Counted from the first letter of the stretch, positions 17,939-26,807 are shown. The stretch: DNA of 59,971 nt from Streptantibioticus silvisoli (GCF_027947535.2 NZ_JAAGKO020000055.1:1-59971), one strand, 5' to 3'. Program-made: numbers and translations. The notes: generated from the sequence alone by a model not told the origin.

Positions 17939-19492
17939 TCAGTTCTTCACGGTGGGGCAGGCCGGCGGCGCGGCCGCGTACAGGTAACCGCCGTTCTTGC
18001 CCGGCAGCACCGAGGCGACGACGAAGCAGACGCCGGGCTGTTCGGAGGCGCTGTCGGTGAAGGTCGAGGAGGTGGCCGACATCGGCTTCTGCTGGATCGT
18101 CACCTCCTTGCCGTCCTTCTCCGACACCACCGCGATCGTCGCGCTGCCCGGCTGCTGCGGCGGGGTCCAGCCGACCTGGACGCCGGAGGTGTTCTTGACC
18201 GCCTTCGCCCCGTGCGGCAGCAGGCCCGGCAGCTGGCTCTTGGATACCTGCTTGAAGCCGGCCGGCAACGTGACGGACGCCGCGGGCTTCGGCTTGTCGT
18301 GGCGCATGAACAGCGTCATCGCGGTCGCGCCGCCGGCGAACACCACCAGGGCCGCGCCGCCGGCTATCAGCATCCTGCGGTGCCGGCGCTTGGCGTCCAC
18401 CTCCGCCTCGCGGCCCAGCCGTTCGGCCTCCGCCTGCTCCTCCGGCGTGACGTCGTCGGCCGGGTCCCAGCCCGGCAGCATCGGCTCCGGCGCCGGCTCC
18501 GGGTCCAGCGCCGGAACGCGCCCGGCGTACGCGGGCGGCAGCACCAGCCGCAGTTCGCGGTGCACCTCGGTCAGCGGCGGCCGGCCCTCGGGGTTGACCG
18601 ACATCATGCGGCGGATCACGTCGAACAGGCCCGGCGGCACGTCGTGCCGGTCGGGGTGCGGCAGTTCGCCGCGCAGCACCTCGCTGTACAGCGCCGACCA
18701 GCTGGTCGAGCCCGCGTCCGCGTAGGCCGGCAGCCCGTTGAGCAGCGCGTAGAGCGTGGCGCCGAGCCCGTAGACGTCGGCGGACGGGCCGGGGTTCTCC
18801 CAGCCGAACATCTCGCGGGCGGCGTACATCGGGTCGAAGACCGCGCCGACCTGCGGTGCGGAGCGCTGGACGACGCGGGCCACGCCGTGGTCGGTCAGCA
18901 GCGCGTCGCCGGACTCGTCGAACAGCACGTTGGACGGCCGTACGTCGAGGTGCAGCACGCCGCGCCGGTGCGCGGAGGCCAGCGACAGCGCCAGCCGGAC
19001 GCCGATGACGACGACCTCGTCGACCGGGAAGCGCCCGGAGTTCGACAGCTTGTTCTGCGCGTTGCCGCCCCGGCAGAACTGCGTGACCAGGAACGGGTGG
19101 TGGTCGGTGGTGAAACCGGCGTCCTCCACCAGCGCCGAGCACGGGTGCCGGGACGCGGCCCCCGCCGACAGCAGTTCGGCGTGCGCGGCCAGCCGGGCGT
19201 TCTCGTCGGGCACCGTCAGGTGCAGCATCTTCAGCGCCACCTCGGCGCCGGTCTCCTCGTCACGGCACAGCACCACCGTGCTGTGCCGCCCCGATCCGAT
19301 CCGGCGCAGCATGCGGTACCCGTCGGGCAGCCGGCCGGGCAGCGGTTCCGCCTCGTGGCCCGGTCCGCCGTACGTGCCGTTGCCGGTCTCGGCCTGCTCC
19401 ACCCAGGATCCGATGTCCGGCTGCCGCAGGTTCTTCTCGGTGCTGACGGTCCCGTCCCCGGCCGCTTCGCCCCGACCCCGTGTGCGGTCCAC
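17939..19492 (-). CDS. membrane-anchored Ser/Thr protein kinase (PknB-like, non-RD)
   Basis: Hanks-type kinase of 517 residues. An N-terminal segment is followed by a kinase domain (about residues 59-320), a single membrane helix (about 374-396) and an extracytoplasmic tail of about 120 residues with no PASTA repeats. Catalytic residues are present: Gly-loop GSGRHSTV, Lys88 (ALKML), Asp183 and Asn188 in HLDVRPSN, and Asp201 in TDHG. HRD reads HLD and DFG reads DHG, so it is a non-RD, slightly divergent kinase. The GTG at 19492 follows GGGGAGGGGCCA. It converges with the WXG100 gene and sits one gene from the FHA-bearing ATPase, whose FHA could read its phosphorylation; that link is inference. 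Confidence 0.88.
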   Translation of the reverse strand: MDRTRGRGEAAGDGTVSTEKNLRQPDIGSWVEQAETGNGTYGGPGHEAEPLPGRLPDGYRMLRRIGSGRHSTVVLCRDEETGAEVALKMLHLTVPDENARLAAHAELLSAGAASRHPCSALVEDAGFTTDHHPFLVTQFCRGGNAQNKLSNSGRFPVDEVVVIGVRLALSLASAHRRGVLHLDVRPSNVLFDESGDALLTDHGVARVVQRSAPQVGAVFDPMYAAREMFGWENPGPSADVYGLGATLYALLNGLPAYADAGSTSWSALYSEVLRGELPHPDRHDVPPGLFDVIRRMMSVNPEGRPPLTEVHRELRLVLPPAYAGRVPALDPEPAPEPMLPGWDPADDVTPEEQAEAERLGREAEVDAKRRHRRMLIAGGAALVVFAGGATAMTLFMRHDKPKPAASVTLPAGFKQVSKSQLPGLLPHGAKAVKNTSGVQVGWTPPQQPGSATIAVVSEKDGKEVTIQQKPMSATSSTFTDSASEQPGVCFVVASVLPGKNGGYLYAAAPPACPTVKN

Positions 19493-19662
19493 TGGCCCCT
19501 CCCCCACCTGCGTTCTCCCTTGACGTCCCAACGTACCGCCTCATGACCGTGACATGCCGAGTACAAGATGGCGACGGTGTGAGGGCACCGCGACAATCCG
19601 GGCAAGGACGTGGCGGGTAGGCTGAACCGGTCCGACGACCAACCCCCGGAAGGGACGCAGCG

Positions 19663-20862
19663 GTGACCGAGCAAGCCCGCCTCCAGACCGTGCTGGACCG
19701 TGCCGCCGCCGGGGGCCGGGTCACCCCGCAAGAGGCGCTCGACCTGTACCGTTCGGCGCCGCTGCACGCGCTGGGCGTGGCGGCCGACGCGATCCGCCGC
19801 CGCCGGTACGCCGGTACCGAGCACATCGCGACGTACATCATCGAGCGCAACATCAACTACACCAACGTGTGCGTCACGGCGTGCAAGTTCTGCGCCTTCT
19901 ACGCCGCGCCGAAGGACACCGCCAAGGGCTGGACCCGCGACCTCGAGGACATCCTGCGCCGCTGCGCGGAGACCGTCGAGCTGGGCGGCACCCAGATCAT
20001 GTTCCAGGGCGGCCACCACCCCGACTACGGCGTGGAGTACTACGAGAAGCACTTCTCCGCGATCAAGGAGGCGTTCCCGCAGCTGGTCATCCACTCGCTC
20101 GGCGCCTCCGAGGTCGAGCACATGGCCCGCATCTCCAAGGTGAGCGTCGAGGAGGCCATCAGCCGCATCCACGCCGCCGGCCTCGACTCGTTCGCCGGCG
20201 CCGGCGCGGAACTGCTGCCCGCCCGGCCCCGCAAGGCCATCGCGCCGCTGAAGGAGTCCGGCGAGCGCTGGCTGGAGATCATGGAGACCGCGCACCGGCT
20301 GGGTGTGGAGTCGACCTCCACCATGCTGATGGGCACCGGTGAGACCAACGCCGAGCGCATCGAGCACCTGCGGATGATCCGCGACACCCAGGACCGCTCC
20401 GGCGGCTTCCGGGCGTTCATCCCGTACACCTACCAGCCGGAGAACAACCACCTCAAGGGCCGGACCCACGCCACGTCGCTGGAGTACCTGCGGATGATCG
20501 CGATCGCCCGCATCTTCCTCGACAACGTCGCCCACATCCAGGGCTCCTGGCTGACCACCGGCAAGGAGATCGGCCAGCTGTCGCTGCACTACGGCGCCGA
20601 CGACCTCGGCTCGATCATGCTGGAGGAGAACGTCGTGTCCTCCGCCGGCGCCAAGCACCGCTCCAACCGCATGGAGATCATCAACCTCATCCGTACCGCC
20701 GGCCGGGTCCCGGCGCAGCGTGCCACCACCTACGAACACCTCGTCGTGCACGACGACCCGGCCGCGGACCCGGTCGACGACCACGTGGTCTCGCACCTGT
20801 CGTCCACCGCGATCGAGGGTGGCACCGCGCACCCCGAGCTGAAGCTGCTGAGCGCCAACTGA
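19663..20862 (+). CDS. mqnC: cyclic dehypoxanthinyl futalosine synthase MqnC (radical SAM)
   Basis: Radical SAM cyclase converting dehypoxanthine futalosine into cyclic dehypoxanthine futalosine. It has 399 residues; the cluster motif is C70-x3-C74-x2-C77 (CVTACKFC) after the family block ERNINYTNV. The C-terminal GAELLPARPRK and FIPYTYQPENN segments are typical of MqnC and separate it from MqnE. GGAAGGGACG precedes the GTG start. The next gene begins 8 bases after the stop. Confidence 0.96.
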   Translation: MTEQARLQTVLDRAAAGGRVTPQEALDLYRSAPLHALGVAADAIRRRRYAGTEHIATYIIERNINYTNVCVTACKFCAFYAAPKDTAKGWTRDLEDILRRCAETVELGGTQIMFQGGHHPDYGVEYYEKHFSAIKEAFPQLVIHSLGASEVEHMARISKVSVEEAISRIHAAGLDSFAGAGAELLPARPRKAIAPLKESGERWLEIMETAHRLGVESTSTMLMGTGETNAERIEHLRMIRDTQDRSGGFRAFIPYTYQPENNHLKGRTHATSLEYLRMIAIARIFLDNVAHIQGSWLTTGKEIGQLSLHYGADDLGSIMLEENVVSSAGAKHRSNRMEIINLIRTAGRVPAQRATTYEHLVVHDDPAADPVDDHVVSHLSSTAIEGGTAHPELKLLSAN

Positions 20863-20869
20863 CGCGCGG

Positions 20870-21289
20870 ATGCTGACGATTCACACCGGCACGTCCGGCG
20901 CGGCCGCGGTCGTGGTCAGCGGCGCCCTGGTCGAGGCGACCGGCACACCGGCGGAGCTGACGCGGCGGTTCCCCACCGCCCGGGTGCGGCAGTGGCCCGG
21001 CGAGCTGGGCGCCGGCCGCGTGCACGACGGCCCGCTGCCCGACGCCCCCAGCCCCCGCGAACGCGTGCACGCCCTGCTGCGGCTCGGGGTGACCGCGGTG
21101 ACGCCGGGCACGCTGGCCGACCCGCTGCTGCGGTCCGCCGCCGCCCGCGTCGGCCTGACCACCGCGCCCGCCGGCACCCGCACCGCGGTGCCTGCCGCCG
21201 GCGGTCGCGCGGACCTCGCCGTCTTCGACGCGGACGGCGTCTGCCTGGCCACCGTGCTGGCCGGCCGGCTGGTGTACCGCAGGGCCTGA
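20870..21289 (+). CDS. imidazolonepropionase-like composite-domain protein
   Basis: Protein of 139 residues that looks like the isolated small composite beta-domain of amidohydrolases (imidazolonepropionase / aminofutalosine deaminase family) without the metal-binding barrel: [25 protein letters not shown] at the N terminus and [25 protein letters not shown] at the C terminus. It has no His/Asp metal cluster, so it is unlikely to be a hydrolase alone. It lies between mqnC and menG on the same strand and is probably co-expressed. It may be a relic or accessory of aminofutalosine deamination; that is speculative. Confidence 0.7.
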   Translation: MLTIHTGTSGAAAVVVSGALVEATGTPAELTRRFPTARVRQWPGELGAGRVHDGPLPDAPSPRERVHALLRLGVTAVTPGTLADPLLRSAAARVGLTTAPAGTRTAVPAAGGRADLAVFDADGVCLATVLAGRLVYRRA

Positions 21290-21320
21290 ACCGCCGTGGC
21301 CGCCTGCAAGAATGGACCCC

Positions 21321-22013
21321 GTGACCCGAGCATCCCTGGACAAGCAGCCGCATGAAGTCGCCGCGATGTTCGACGGTGTCGCCAAGCGCTACGACGTGAC
21401 CAACGACGTGCTCTCCCTCGGACGCACCCGGGCCTGGCGCCGGGCGGTGGCCCGCGCGGTGGACGCCCGGCCGGGGGAGCGGGTGCTGGACCTGGCGGCC
21501 GGCACCGCGACCTCCTCGCTGCCGTTCGCCGAGGCCGGCGCGCTCGTCGTGCCGTGCGACTTCTCCCTCGGCATGCTGCGCGAGGGCAAGAAGCGCCACC
21601 CCGCGCTGCCGCTGACCGCCGGCGACGCCACCCGGCTGCCGTTCCGCGACGACGCCTTCGACGCGGTCACCATCTCCTTCGGCCTGCGCAACGTGACGGA
21701 CACCGCCGCCGCGCTCGCCGAGATGCGCCGGGTGACCCGGCCCGGTGGCCGGATCGTGGTCTGCGAGTTCAGCCACCCGGTGTGGCGGCCGTTCCGCACC
21801 GTCTACACCGAGTACCTGATGCGCGCGCTGCCGCCGGTGGCCACCGCGGTCAGCTCCAACCCCGACGCGTACGTCTACCTCGCCGAGTCCATCCGCGCCT
21901 GGCCCGACCAGCGGGGGCTGGCGGAGCTGATGCGGCGGGCCGGCTGGCAGCGGCCCGCGTGGCGCGACCTGACCGGCGGGGTCGTCGCGCTGCACCGCGC
22001 GGTCAAGCCGTGA
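21321..22013 (+). CDS. menG: demethylmenaquinone methyltransferase MenG (UbiE family)
   Basis: SAM-dependent C-methyltransferase that completes the menaquinone ring. It has 230 residues with the Rossmann SAM site [12 protein letters not shown] at about residues 55-66 and UbiE motifs [15 protein letters not shown] and [13 protein letters not shown]. The GTG at 21321 (reading [17 protein letters not shown]) matches the usual Streptomyces start; an ATG at 21312 in the same frame is possible, and neither has a strong ribosome binding site. Confidence 0.95.
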   Translation: MTRASLDKQPHEVAAMFDGVAKRYDVTNDVLSLGRTRAWRRAVARAVDARPGERVLDLAAGTATSSLPFAEAGALVVPCDFSLGMLREGKKRHPALPLTAGDATRLPFRDDAFDAVTISFGLRNVTDTAAALAEMRRVTRPGGRIVVCEFSHPVWRPFRTVYTEYLMRALPPVATAVSSNPDAYVYLAESIRAWPDQRGLAELMRRAGWQRPAWRDLTGGVVALHRAVKP

Positions 22014-22089
22014 CGACCGCCCGCCGGACCCGACCCGCCGCCCTGTGGACGGCCGCCCGCGCGCGGCCCGAACGACTGGAGACCCGACC

Positions 22090-23379
22090 GTGACCGAGAC
22101 GACCGCCGCCTCCGAGCACAGCGCCGACGTGATCGTCGTCGGAGCCGGACCGGCCGGCTCCGCGACCGCGTACCACCTGGCCCGGTCGGGTCTGGACGTG
22201 CTGCTGCTGGAGAAGACCGCGTTCCCGCGCGAGAAGGTGTGCGGCGACGGCCTGACCCCGCGCGCCGTCAAGGAGCTCGTCGGCATGGGGATCGACATCT
22301 CCGAGGAGGCCGGCTGGCTGCGCAACAAGGGCCTGCGCATCATCGGCGGCGGCCTGCGCCTGGAGATGGACTGGCCGGAGCTGGCGACGTTCCCCGACTA
22401 CGGCCTGGTGCGCAAGCGCGACGACTTCGACGAGCAGCTGGCCCGCAACGCGGAGAAGGCCGGCGCCCGGATGTACGAGCGGTGCAACGTCGGCGCCCCG
22501 GTCATAGACCCGCGCACCGGCCGGATCACCGGGGTGACCGCCAAGCTCGGCGAGGACAAGACCCCGGTCACCTTCCACGCCCCGCTGGTGGTCGCCGCCG
22601 ACGGCAACTCCACCCGGCTGTCCATCGGCATGGGCCTGCACCGCCGCGAGGACCGGCCGATGGGCGTCGCGGTGCGCACCTACTTCACCTCGCCCCGGCA
22701 CGACGACGACTACCTGGAGTCCTGGCTGGAGCTGTGGGACCGGCGCGGCGGCCAGGACCGGCTGCTGCCCGGCTACGGCTGGATCTTCGGCATGGGCGAC
22801 GGCACCTCCAACGTCGGCCTGGGGGTGCTCAACACCTCCGCCGACTTCAAGGAGATCGACTGGCGCGAGATCCTCAAGGCCTGGTGCGCCTCGATGCCGG
22901 AGGACTGGGGCTACACCCCGGACAACATGACCGGCCCGATCCGCGGCGCCGCGCTGCCGATGGCCTTCAACCGCAAGCCGCACTACACCCGCGGCCTGCT
23001 GCTGGTCGGCGACGCCGCCGGCATGGTCAACCCGTTCAACGGCGAGGGCATCGCCTACGCCATGGAGTCCGGCCGGATCGCCGCCGACGTCATCGTCCAG
23101 GCGGTGGCCCGCGCCAATCCGGCGCAGCGCGAGCTCGCCCTGCGCCGCTACCCCAAGGTGCTGTCCGACACCTACGGCGGCTACTACACGCTGGGCCGCG
23201 CGTTCGTCCGGCTGATCGGCAACCCCACGGTCATGAAGCTCGCCGCCCAGCGCGGGCTGACGCACCCGCTGCTGATGCGCTTCACCCTGAAGCTGCTCGC
23301 CAACCTCACCGACCCCACCGGTGGCGACGCGATGGACCGGGTCATCAACGCGTTGACGAAGGTCGCCCCGCGCTCCTGA
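22090..23379 (+). CDS. geranylgeranyl reductase-family FAD oxidoreductase (MenJ-like)
   Basis: Flavoenzyme of 429 residues. The FAD site VIVVGAGPAGSATAYHLARSG is near the N terminus, followed by KVCGDGLTPRAVKEL (typical of geranylgeranyl reductases) and a late FAD block LLLVGDAAGMVNPFNGEGI. By analogy with mycobacterial MenJ, which saturates isoprene units of the menaquinone tail, and because streptomycetes make partly hydrogenated MK-9, a tail-reducing role next to menG is likely. The GTG at 22090 has GGAG 8 bases upstream. A hairpin follows at 23401. Confidence 0.9.
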   Translation: MTETTAASEHSADVIVVGAGPAGSATAYHLARSGLDVLLLEKTAFPREKVCGDGLTPRAVKELVGMGIDISEEAGWLRNKGLRIIGGGLRLEMDWPELATFPDYGLVRKRDDFDEQLARNAEKAGARMYERCNVGAPVIDPRTGRITGVTAKLGEDKTPVTFHAPLVVAADGNSTRLSIGMGLHRREDRPMGVAVRTYFTSPRHDDDYLESWLELWDRRGGQDRLLPGYGWIFGMGDGTSNVGLGVLNTSADFKEIDWREILKAWCASMPEDWGYTPDNMTGPIRGAALPMAFNRKPHYTRGLLLVGDAAGMVNPFNGEGIAYAMESGRIAADVIVQAVARANPAQRELALRRYPKVLSDTYGGYYTLGRAFVRLIGNPTVMKLAAQRGLTHPLLMRFTLKLLANLTDPTGGDAMDRVINALTKVAPRS

Positions 23380-23400
23380 CGGACGCGGGCCATCCGGGAG

Positions 23401-23429
23401 GTCCGGGCCGGCATTGCCGCGGCCCGGAC
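23401..23429 (+). terminator. hairpin after the menaquinone gene block
   Basis: 9-bp perfect stem GTCCGGGCC/GGCCCGGAC with an 11-base loop, 21 bases after the reductase stop. Confidence 0.6.
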
Positions 23430-23621
23430 ACAGCCGGTGAACCCCTTCGGACCTGCGGTGACGCTGTTGCACCGATGCCGTGGGGATTGTCGTGGGCACG
23501 ATCGGGGTGTGCCACAGCCGCGTAACAGGGGGTTATGAAGACGGTTGGGAGCGGGCAAGGTCGGAGAGCAGAAGGGTGCAGGCGAAGACTCCGGCCCCCA
23601 CGACCTACGGAGGAATCCGCG

Positions 23622-24344
23622 ATGGCAAGCAAGTCCACCCGCATGGTGATCCCGGCAGCCGTCCTGGCGGCGGCGGCCCTGGCCCTCACCGGATGCTCGT
23701 CGAACCCGTCGAACAACGCCGCAGGCTCCGGCGACACCTCGGCCGCCTCGGCGCCGTCGGCCACCACCGGCGGTGACAGCACCACCGACTCCGGCGCCGC
23801 ACCGTCCTCGGCCGGCGGCGGATCGACCGCGGCCGGCAACGCCGCCACCACCGGGAGCGGCACCAGCACCGGCGCCGGCACGGGTACCGGCACCAGCGGT
23901 GCGAAGACGCAGGCCGGCCCCGCGGCGGCCGGCAAGCCCTGCACCAGCTCCCAGCTGACCGTCGCGCAGAAGGACGGCAGCGTCGGCGCCGGCCAGTTCT
24001 ACGCGAAGATCGTCTTCACCAACACCGCCGCGACCTCGTGCACCCTCGACGGCTACCCGGGCCTGTCCTACGTCAAGGCGGCCGGCGTGCAGTCCGGCAA
24101 CCCGGCCCAGCGCACCGGCCAGAGCCACCACACCGTCACGCTGTCCCCGCACGGCACCGCCAGCGCCGTCATGCACGACAGCAACGGCATGGGCGGCTAC
24201 AGCGCCAGCCAGTGCGACCTGACCTCGGTCCAGGGCCTGCGGGTCTACCCGCCGAACCAGAAGGCGGCGCTGTTCATCCCGGTGCGCACCCAGCACTGCG
24301 CCGGCACCAGCATCCACCCGCTGACCATAGGGCCCGTCGCCTGA
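23622..24344 (+). CDS. DUF4232 domain lipoprotein
   Basis: Exported lipoprotein of 240 residues. The signal peptide ends in the lipobox LTGC, so the lipidated Cys is at about residue 26. A flexible Ser/Thr/Gly/Ala linker covers about residues 27-105, and the C-terminal DUF4232 domain begins at GKPCTSSQLTV, with four spaced Cys that could form two disulfides. GGAGGAA lies 9 bases before the ATG at 23622. The DUF4232 family is widespread in actinobacterial envelopes and has no known function. It is a monocistronic gene with a hairpin at 24360. Confidence 0.9.
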   Translation: MASKSTRMVIPAAVLAAAALALTGCSSNPSNNAAGSGDTSAASAPSATTGGDSTTDSGAAPSSAGGGSTAAGNAATTGSGTSTGAGTGTGTSGAKTQAGPAAAGKPCTSSQLTVAQKDGSVGAGQFYAKIVFTNTAATSCTLDGYPGLSYVKAAGVQSGNPAQRTGQSHHTVTLSPHGTASAVMHDSNGMGGYSASQCDLTSVQGLRVYPPNQKAALFIPVRTQHCAGTSIHPLTIGPVA

Positions 24345-24359
24345 CCCGGACGGACCTGT

Positions 24360-24386
24360 CCCGGGGGCGCCGTGACCGCCCCCGGG
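24360..24386 (+). terminator. hairpin after DUF4232 lipoprotein
   Basis: 10-bp stem CCCGGGGGCG/CGCCCCCGGG with a 7-base loop, 15 bases after the stop codon. Confidence 0.7.
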
Positions 24387-24435
24387 CAGCGGTCGTACGA
24401 TCCGGTCATATGACCTCGGGGGAAGGACGTACGAC

Positions 24436-25236
24436 ATGACGACTCCGGCGTACCAGCAGCTGCCCGACGTGGCACGCGGACGGCTGGACAACTCGCGGGC
24501 CGGCCGGCCCTGCTTCACCTCGGACCTGTCGGTGAACGAGTTCGTCCTGGTCAGCCAGGCCGGCTTCGAACCGCTCGGCCTGGTGATGGGCTCCAGCGTC
24601 TACCACGTCGGCGTGCAGCAGGCCGGCTGGAAGACCAGTCAGGAACTGGGAGTGCTCTCCCAGGCGATGTACAACGTGCGCGAGCTGGCGATGAGCCGCA
24701 TGGAGGCCGAGGCCGCCCAGCTCGGCGCGGACGGTGTCATCGGCGTGACGCTCAAGCCGATGAACTACCAGTTCTTCTCCGACGTGCTTGAGTACGTCAG
24801 CGTCGGCACCGCGGTGCGCGCCACCGACAACCAGTCCTACCGCTGCCCGGACGGCCGCCCGTTCACCACACCGATGTCCGGCCAGGACTTCTGGACGCTG
24901 TGGGAGCACGGCTGGCTGCCGCGCCGCATGGTGCTCGGCAACTGCGTCTACCACGTCGCCCACCAGACGCTGCGCCAGACGCTCGCCCAGGTCGGCCAGA
25001 ACGCCGAGATGCCGCAGTTCACCCAGGCGCTCTACGACGCCCGGGAACTGGCGATGGCCCGGATGCAGTACGAGGGCCAGCAGCTCGGCGCCGACGGCAT
25101 CGTCGGCACCAACGTCAGCGACCACCGCTTCTGGGGCGAGCACGCCGTCGAATTCTTCGCGCTGGGCACCGCCGTCAACCGCGTGCGCCCGGACGCCAAC
25201 CCGGTCCGCCCGAGCATGACGATGCCGCTGCGCTGA
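24436..25236 (+). CDS. tandem YbjQ/DUF74-like (heavy-metal-binding-domain) protein
   Basis: Protein of 266 residues built from two homologous halves. Each half has an FxxLGxVxGxxVYHV-type strand (GLVMGSSVYHVG near residue 50; RRMVLGNCVYHVA near 165), then ARELAMxRMxxEAxxLGADGVIGV-type helix-strand units (about 78-105 and 200-225), and ends in a strand with FxxxGTAV. This is the YbjQ (DUF74) fold duplicated; single-domain relatives form pentamers. The function is unknown and the metal-binding name is historical. Start ATG; GGGGAAGGACG lies upstream. Confidence 0.85.
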   Translation: MTTPAYQQLPDVARGRLDNSRAGRPCFTSDLSVNEFVLVSQAGFEPLGLVMGSSVYHVGVQQAGWKTSQELGVLSQAMYNVRELAMSRMEAEAAQLGADGVIGVTLKPMNYQFFSDVLEYVSVGTAVRATDNQSYRCPDGRPFTTPMSGQDFWTLWEHGWLPRRMVLGNCVYHVAHQTLRQTLAQVGQNAEMPQFTQALYDARELAMARMQYEGQQLGADGIVGTNVSDHRFWGEHAVEFFALGTAVNRVRPDANPVRPSMTMPLR

Positions 25237-25814
25237 CCGCCGGGACGCCGGGTCGCCGGGCGCGGCCGGGTGCGGTCGGCGGTGCGAGCGCCTCCGGCGT
25301 GGTCTGCGGCGCCGTCCGGCGTGGTCCGCGGTGCGGAACGCCTCCGGCGGCACCCCGTCAGCGGAGGGACCACTTCGCTCCCCGGTCCCGCCCCGGCGTC
25401 ACCCGTGCGATGACCACGCTGCCGTGCACGCGGCGCGCGACAAGTGCGCGGTGCCGTACCGGTCGTCGACGTGCCGGAAGAAAGTCGTCCGCCTTTCCCG
25501 CGTCCGTGCGGAACGTCCGGCGTGAATGGGCGTGAATGCCGACCCCGCGCGCGGGACGCCGTGAACCGGAGCGGCCGCCCGGCCGCCCCTCCCTGGGGAC
25601 GGCCGGACGGCCGGACAACCGGACGGCTTTGGCGACCGGTTCGGTGCGGGCGTCGACCGGAGCGGTGCGGTCACCGTCGCGCCGGGCGGTCCGTCGCGCC
25701 GGGTAAGCGGAAACCCGGTGGGCGCCCACCGCCTGTTCGACCCCCGCGGTGCGGTCACTGTCGCGCCGGGCGGTCCGTCGCGCCGGGAACGCCGGAACCC
25801 GGCGGGTGCCGGAT
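25237..25814. other. gene-free stretch with a 42-bp direct repeat
   Basis: 578 bases between convergent genes with no credible coding sequence. It contains a 42-bp direct repeat (25662-25703 and 25746-25787, one mismatch) whose copies start 84 bases apart, and several GC-rich near-repeats of GGCGTGGTCNGCGG at 25295-25335. I see no clean terminator. Confidence 0.6.
25662..25787. repeat. 42-bp direct repeat pair
   Basis: Copies at 25662-25703 and 25746-25787 begin GCGGTGCGGTCAC and end GGTCCGTCGCGCCGGG, differing only at one C/T. The 42 bases between copies are unrelated. No terminal inverted repeats or target duplications are visible. Confidence 0.9.
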
Positions 25815-26645
25815 TCAGGCCACCCGTACCGCGCCCGTGGGCTCGTCGTAGCTCAGCGGGTGCTCCACGACGCCGCTGGACGGGTTCTGCGCGCCGATGA
25901 AGTTGCCGCCGCCGATGTAGATGGCGACGTGGTACGCGCTGCCGGCGCCGCCCCAGTACAGGATGTCGCCGGGCTGGAGGTCGCTGAGGGAGACCTGGGT
26001 GCCGGCGGTGGACTGGTCCTCGGAGACCCGGGGCAGGTCGACGCCGATGGTCCGGTACGCGGCCTGCACCAGGCCCGAACAGTCGTACGCGTCGGGGCCG
26101 GTGGCGCCCATGACGTAGGACTTGCCGACCTGCGCCTGCACGAAGGAGACCACGGCGGCGACGCTGCCGCTCACCGCGGACGAGGCACTGGAGGCGGTCG
26201 AGTGCGTCGAAGTGGCGTCGGCGGCCAGCGACATGGGCCGGGCGGCGGCCTTCTCCGCGGCGGCCTTCTTGGCACGGGCCTTGGCGCGAGCGGCGGCTGC
26301 GGCCTTCTTCCGGTCGGCCTGCTTGTGGTGCAGGGCGGACTTCAACGCGGCCTCGGTGGCCTGCGCCTGGGACGCCTGGAGCTGGTAGTCGACGGCCACC
26401 TGGGCGGTGGCGTCGGCGGCCCGCAGCTGGGACAGGCTGAGGGTCTGGGTGATCTCGTTCAGCGGGTTCACGTTGGACGGAGTGGCGGAGGCCGGTGCGG
26501 CGGCACCGGAGCTGAGTATGGCCGCGCCGACGACGCCGGTGGCAACTCCCGCCCGTTTCACCCAATGTGACTCGGTATGTCGGGCGTGCCGCCGTCTGCC
26601 TGCGGGGGTATCGGAGAGCGGGATCCGGTTCTGCGTTGGGGACAT
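25815..26645 (-). CDS. NlpC/P60-family peptidoglycan endopeptidase (C40)
   Basis: Secreted wall hydrolase that cleaves stem peptides. It has 276 residues from the ATG at 26645 (starts at 26654 and 26702 are possible). A long N-region is followed by a hydrophobic signal segment at about residues 31-55, an Ala/Lys-rich coiled-coil at about 70-138, a Ser/Thr linker, and a C-terminal NlpC/P60 domain with catalytic Cys189 (YDCSGLVQAAY) and His239 (YHVAIYIGGG); the third polar residue lies around 248-254. It is divergent from nuoA across a regulatory region of about 600 bases. A Rex-like palindrome lies about 145 bases upstream of its start. Confidence 0.93.
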   Translation of the reverse strand: MSPTQNRIPLSDTPAGRRRHARHTESHWVKRAGVATGVVGAAILSSGAAAPASATPSNVNPLNEITQTLSLSQLRAADATAQVAVDYQLQASQAQATEAALKSALHHKQADRKKAAAAARAKARAKKAAAEKAAARPMSLAADATSTHSTASSASSAVSGSVAAVVSFVQAQVGKSYVMGATGPDAYDCSGLVQAAYRTIGVDLPRVSEDQSTAGTQVSLSDLQPGDILYWGGAGSAYHVAIYIGGGNFIGAQNPSSGVVEHPLSYDEPTGAVRVA

Positions 26646-26789
26646 GGCAGACATGGCTATCAGGAATTCTGCGATCCGTACAAGAAAAGTAATGTGCGCC
26701 ACACTTGTCGGCTCCTCAGTCCTATGTCCGCATGTGGATCTTGCGCCCGGCGGTCAAATCGCCCATATCGGCGGCGAGTCGGGGTTTGC

Positions 26790-26807
26790 TTGTGCGCGCG
26801 TTCACAA
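26790..26807. promoter_or_regulatory. Rex-operator-like palindrome, distal copy
   Basis: TTGTGCGCGCGTTCACAA, compared with the Rex operator consensus TTGTGAANNNNTTCACAA: the right half is perfect and the left half differs at two positions. It lies about 145 bases upstream of the NlpC/P60 start and 446 bases upstream of nuoA, so its target is uncertain. Confidence 0.5.

Noticed and set aside
12629-19492. Complete type VII secretion locus
   Set aside because: Only the motor, one WXG100 protein and a kinase are present; no EccB, EccD, EccE or mycosin gene.
17939-19492. Pseudokinase
   Set aside because: HRD and DFG are altered to HLD and DHG, but the catalytic Lys, Asp, Asn and metal-binding Asp are all present, so activity is plausible.
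25243-25814. Small genes in the gap before the NlpC/P60 gene
   Set aside because: Open frames here lack ribosome binding sites and domains and span the 42-bp repeats.
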